A stretch of 64,000 nt of DNA from Massilia sp. TS11 (GTDB lineage Bacteria; Pseudomonadota; Gammaproteobacteria; Burkholderiales; Burkholderiaceae_D). This document shows positions 62,801 through 64,000 of the stretch, piece after piece. The stretch spans positions 124,001 to 188,000 of the forward strand of contig NZ_JAKLTS010000003.1 of the NCBI RefSeq assembly GCF_022012445.1, read 5' to 3'. The notes beneath the pieces are model-generated. The model had not been told where the DNA came from. It did not search any database and was given only the letters and a program-made list of their open reading frames with translations. The position numbers and the translations under genes were made by a program. Each line of letters opens with the position of its first letter. Position 1 is the first letter of the stretch.

Positions 62801-63090
62801 CCGTGTCCGACGACGGCCAGCAGTGGCGCGAGGTGCAGCGCGGCAGCCTCGTTTCGGGCTTTGCCTTGCAGACGATTCGCTTCGCCGACGAGGTCAAGGC
62901 CCAGTACCTGAAATTCACGCCGCTGAGCGGCTTTGGCAACGACAAATTGACTGCGCTGGCCGAGCTGGCCGTGCTCTACACCGGGCCGGCCCTGCCGGAG
63001 ACCGAGGGCGAGGTCCGCTACCAGCGCGCGCGCTCGGCCGCCGCCGACGTGGACGAGGCGGGGATGGTGGAGGACAAGCGCAAGCGCTAA
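59854..63090 (+). CDS. Large GH2-type glycosidase with C-terminal F5/8 domain
   Basis: A 1078-residue secreted protein (signal ends AASAQA). Order: GH2 sugar-binding domain (about 20-210), Ig-like domain, TIM barrel (about 315-600) with acid/base E429 in LLLSPSNEPKGKW and nucleophile E511 in VLGHETGQW, further beta-domains, and a discoidin/F5-8 type domain (about 905-1045: AIDGDPNTNWQVPGRPDLVIRFA). It is closer to the uronidase/arabinopyranosidase-like GH2 group of pectin loci than to classical beta-galactosidases, but the substrate is open. ATG at 59854 gives the signal peptide. It is divergent from the GH28 gene and transcribed alone. Confidence 0.8.
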   Translation: MKILSTLLLSLMLAASAQAADRLDLSGSWRFALDPQDHGPPSTWQAQIQLPGILNAQGFGEPISTTTPWVLSLYDKNWALRDEYKAFTQPGQVKVPFLAQPPRHYLGAAWYAREVEVPASWRGKRISLFMERPHWGSTVWLDGRKLGERNSLVAEHTYELGMLAPGRHQLAVRVDNRMLLPYRPDAHSVSDSLGMSWNGIVGKLELRASTPVYLDDAQVYPDVATRTVVLRVKIGNASGRAGQGQITANGQRLAVRWSAEGGTAELRLRFPAATPLWDEWHPALQQIQLRLQGVGADDARTLSFGFVEVKARGNDILVNGRSVFLRGTHHGGDFPLTGYPPTDVAYWKRIFSINKEWGINHIRFHSFTPPEAAFHAADEVGIYLQPEPGMWNEVSPGTPMEAMLYAETEALIRAYGNHPSFLLLSPSNEPKGKWKAAFDTWIAHYRVADPRRLYSNGTGHTEPVVPELDQGTDFLAVQRIGPKPLRNVKGWFGRDYAESMAGIQVPVLGHETGQWVAYPDFRVIEKFTGYLQPGNYEIFRASARANGVLEKNAEFAYASGRFQLACYKEEIEAVLRTPGMAGYQLLDLHDYLGQGTALVGILDPFWEPKSYATAAEFRRYNAETVPLARLSRNTLTTADTLDVPVEVAHYGQAALTAVQASWQVLDSQGRALAGGQFAPRDLAIGRGQVLGRIVQPLAALPAPAAYRLVVRLDGRQIENDWPFWLYPAKVETAVPQGVRLTQSWPEAQAWLAEGARVLYQPRKADIAWDGAPLDTVPVFWNRLMNPAWTRMLGLWIDARHPALAGFPTAGFMEWQWTELVRGARSLPLAGLPAALQPIVQPIDDWNRNHKLGMLFEARVGQGRLLVSSIDISSQLDERIVARQLRRSLLDYMASDAFAPTAMLSPAQLQTMLFDTRVMKKLGATAEGAGAGAIDGDPNTNWQVPGRPDLVIRFAAPVPFNGLLLMPRQNHRDHEGDVRDYLVSVSDDGQQWREVQRGSLVSGFALQTIRFADEVKAQYLKFTPLSGFGNDKLTALAELAVLYTGPALPETEGEVRYQRARSAAADVDEAGMVEDKRKR

Positions 63091-63122
63091 ACTCCCGCCT
63101 GTCGAGTTTGTCGGGAGCGGGA

Positions 63123-63665
63123 GTGGAAGCAGTGATCAGGCAGGCGCAGGGCGCCGATCTGGACGAGTTGATGCGCCTGGAGCGGGCTGGCTTTGCGCCC
63201 GCCATTCAGGAAACGGCGGAAACCTTTGCCGGCCGCCTGGCCGCCTTTCCCGGCGGCTGCTGGGTCATCGATGGCGGCGACGGCCGTCTGTACGGCTATC
63301 TGTGCGCCGAGTTCTGGCCGTATGCGCCAGACATCGACGCGGCGCGCTTCGCCCGCGACCACGCGGCGGCCGACACTCATCGCGCCGACGGCACCGAAGT
63401 CTATGTGTCCTCGACGGTGATCGACCCGGCCCTGCGCGGCGGCGGCTGGGGCCGGCGTCTATTTGAAGGCGCATTGGCGCGCATGCAAGCGAGCGCCCCC
63501 TGGCTGTGCTCGGCCATCCTGATCGTGCATCCCGAATGGCTGGGCGCACGGCGCATTTACAGCAGCGCGGGCTTTGGCGAGATTGGCCAGATCGATGGCT
63601 ACTTCCCCGGCCACCCGGCCATCATCATGCGGCGCAGCCTGCTCAGTTCAGCCAGGCGAGCTTGA
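63123..63665 (+). CDS. GNAT-family N-acetyltransferase
   Basis: A 180-residue protein with the GNAT fold: IRQAQGADLDELMRLERAGF at the N-terminus, EVYVSSTVIDPALRGGGWGRRLFEGAL containing the acetyl-CoA binding R/Q-x-x-G-x-G-like loop (RGGGWGRR), and GARRIYSSAGFGEIGQIDGYFPG at the C-terminus. The substrate is unknown. The start is GTG at 63123 with GGGAG five bases upstream; GTG at 63132 is a close alternative. Its 3' end overlaps the convergent permease gene by 23 bases. Confidence 0.8.
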   Translation: MEAVIRQAQGADLDELMRLERAGFAPAIQETAETFAGRLAAFPGGCWVIDGGDGRLYGYLCAEFWPYAPDIDAARFARDHAAADTHRADGTEVYVSSTVIDPALRGGGWGRRLFEGALARMQASAPWLCSAILIVHPEWLGARRIYSSAGFGEIGQIDGYFPGHPAIIMRRSLLSSARRA

Positions 63666-64000
63666 ACACGAAGACGGCGGCGATCACCCAGACCACAGGT
63701 TGGACCTCGCGCCCGCGCCCGCTCAGCAGCTTCAGTCCGGCATAGCTGATGAAACCAAACGCGATGCCGTGCGCAATCGAGTAGGTGAAGGGAATGCTGA
63801 TCGCGGTAATCGCGCCGGGCAGGCTCTCGGTGCTGTCTTCCCAGTCGAAATGGGAAAGGTCGCGCAGCATCAGGCAGGCCACGAACAGCAGGGCCGGTGC
63901 GGTCGCATAGGCGGGCACCACCCCAGCCAGCGGGGCAATAAATAGACAGGCCAGAAACAGCAGGGCGACGACCAGGGCCGTCAGGCCGGTGCGGCCGCCA
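63643..64000 (-). CDS. NCS2-family purine permease (AzgA-like), 3' part
   Basis: The frame enters from the right edge and gives the last ~118 residues: GGRTGLTALVVALLFLACLFIAPLAG, VVPAYATAPALLFVACLMLRDL, IPFTYSIAHGIAFGFISYAGLKLLSGRGREV. These are the closing helices of the AzgA/PbuG adenine-guanine-hypoxanthine permease family. It is an inner-membrane transporter, with the N-terminal part outside the window. It is convergent and overlapping with the GNAT gene. Confidence 0.85.
   Translation of the reverse strand, partial: GGRTGLTALVVALLFLACLFIAPLAGVVPAYATAPALLFVACLMLRDLSHFDWEDSTESLPGAITAISIPFTYSIAHGIAFGFISYAGLKLLSGRGREVQPVVWVIAAVFVFKLAWLN

Overview
The window looks like a chromosomal segment of a GC-rich betaproteobacterium. 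Gene content and style (long TonB-dependent receptors, rhizobial-type rhamnose genes, a compact polysaccharide-utilisation locus) fit best with an Oxalobacteraceae member such as Massilia, Duganella or Janthinobacterium. That placement is inference from remembered gene families, because no database search was possible.

Positions 1-6240 are the end of an integrated genomic island. It has visibly more AT-rich and less biased genes than the rest: a cut-off membrane protein, a lipoprotein, a protein with a Swt1/HEPN-type RNase motif, an unknown protein, a KfrA-like coiled-coil DNA-binding protein, an excisionase-like HTH protein and a tyrosine integrase. The integrase lies beside the 3' end of tRNA-Cys, the last gene of a tRNA-Gly(x3)-tRNA-Cys operon (6438-6873) read from a near-perfect sigma70 promoter. 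Positions 6930-10193 are ordinary chromosome: copC-copD, a small DUF4440/SnoaL-like protein and an amino acid permease.

From about 10.5 to 63 kb the window is almost entirely a rhamnogalacturonan-I (pectin) and L-rhamnose utilisation locus. It holds two TonB-dependent receptors (10.5-13.6 and 54.4-56.8 kb). A rhamnose ABC transporter, kinase and DeoR regulator form one operon (rhaRSTPQK, 13.8-20.6 kb), divergent from rhaD-rhaI followed by GH106 rhamnosidase, GH28, GH105 and the rhamnose mutarotase (20.9-29.9 kb). An esterase, a DUF1080 protein and an oligogalacturonate-lyase-like propeller follow. Next is a tightly overlapping operon of tandem CE12 esterase, PL26-like lyase, YesU-like protein, GH105, PL22 lyase and a LacI regulator (32.9-41.5 kb). 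Then come a sialate-O-acetylesterase-like protein and a deacetylase, a GH2 divergent from glucarate dehydratase, and an operon of DUF4861 - GH2 - CE12/GH43 fusion (48.5-54.1 kb). L-lactate dehydrogenase, a second GH28 and a large GH2 complete it. The logic is: receptors import oligosaccharides; periplasmic esterases, lyases and glycosidases strip them; rhamnose enters through RhaSTPQ and is converted by RhaM, RhaI, RhaK and RhaD to DHAP and L-lactaldehyde/L-lactate; LldD turns lactate into pyruvate; GudD feeds oxidised uronate into central metabolism. The window ends with a GNAT acetyltransferase and a cut-off NCS2 purine permease.

The most unusual feature is not a gene. Short palindromes with the core GGGGTCAG sit directly against stop codons, mostly between convergent genes, at 10.3, 29.9, 41.5, 44.05 and 57.9-58.2 kb. 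At four of these places they come with tandem duplications that carry along the 3' ends of neighbouring genes.
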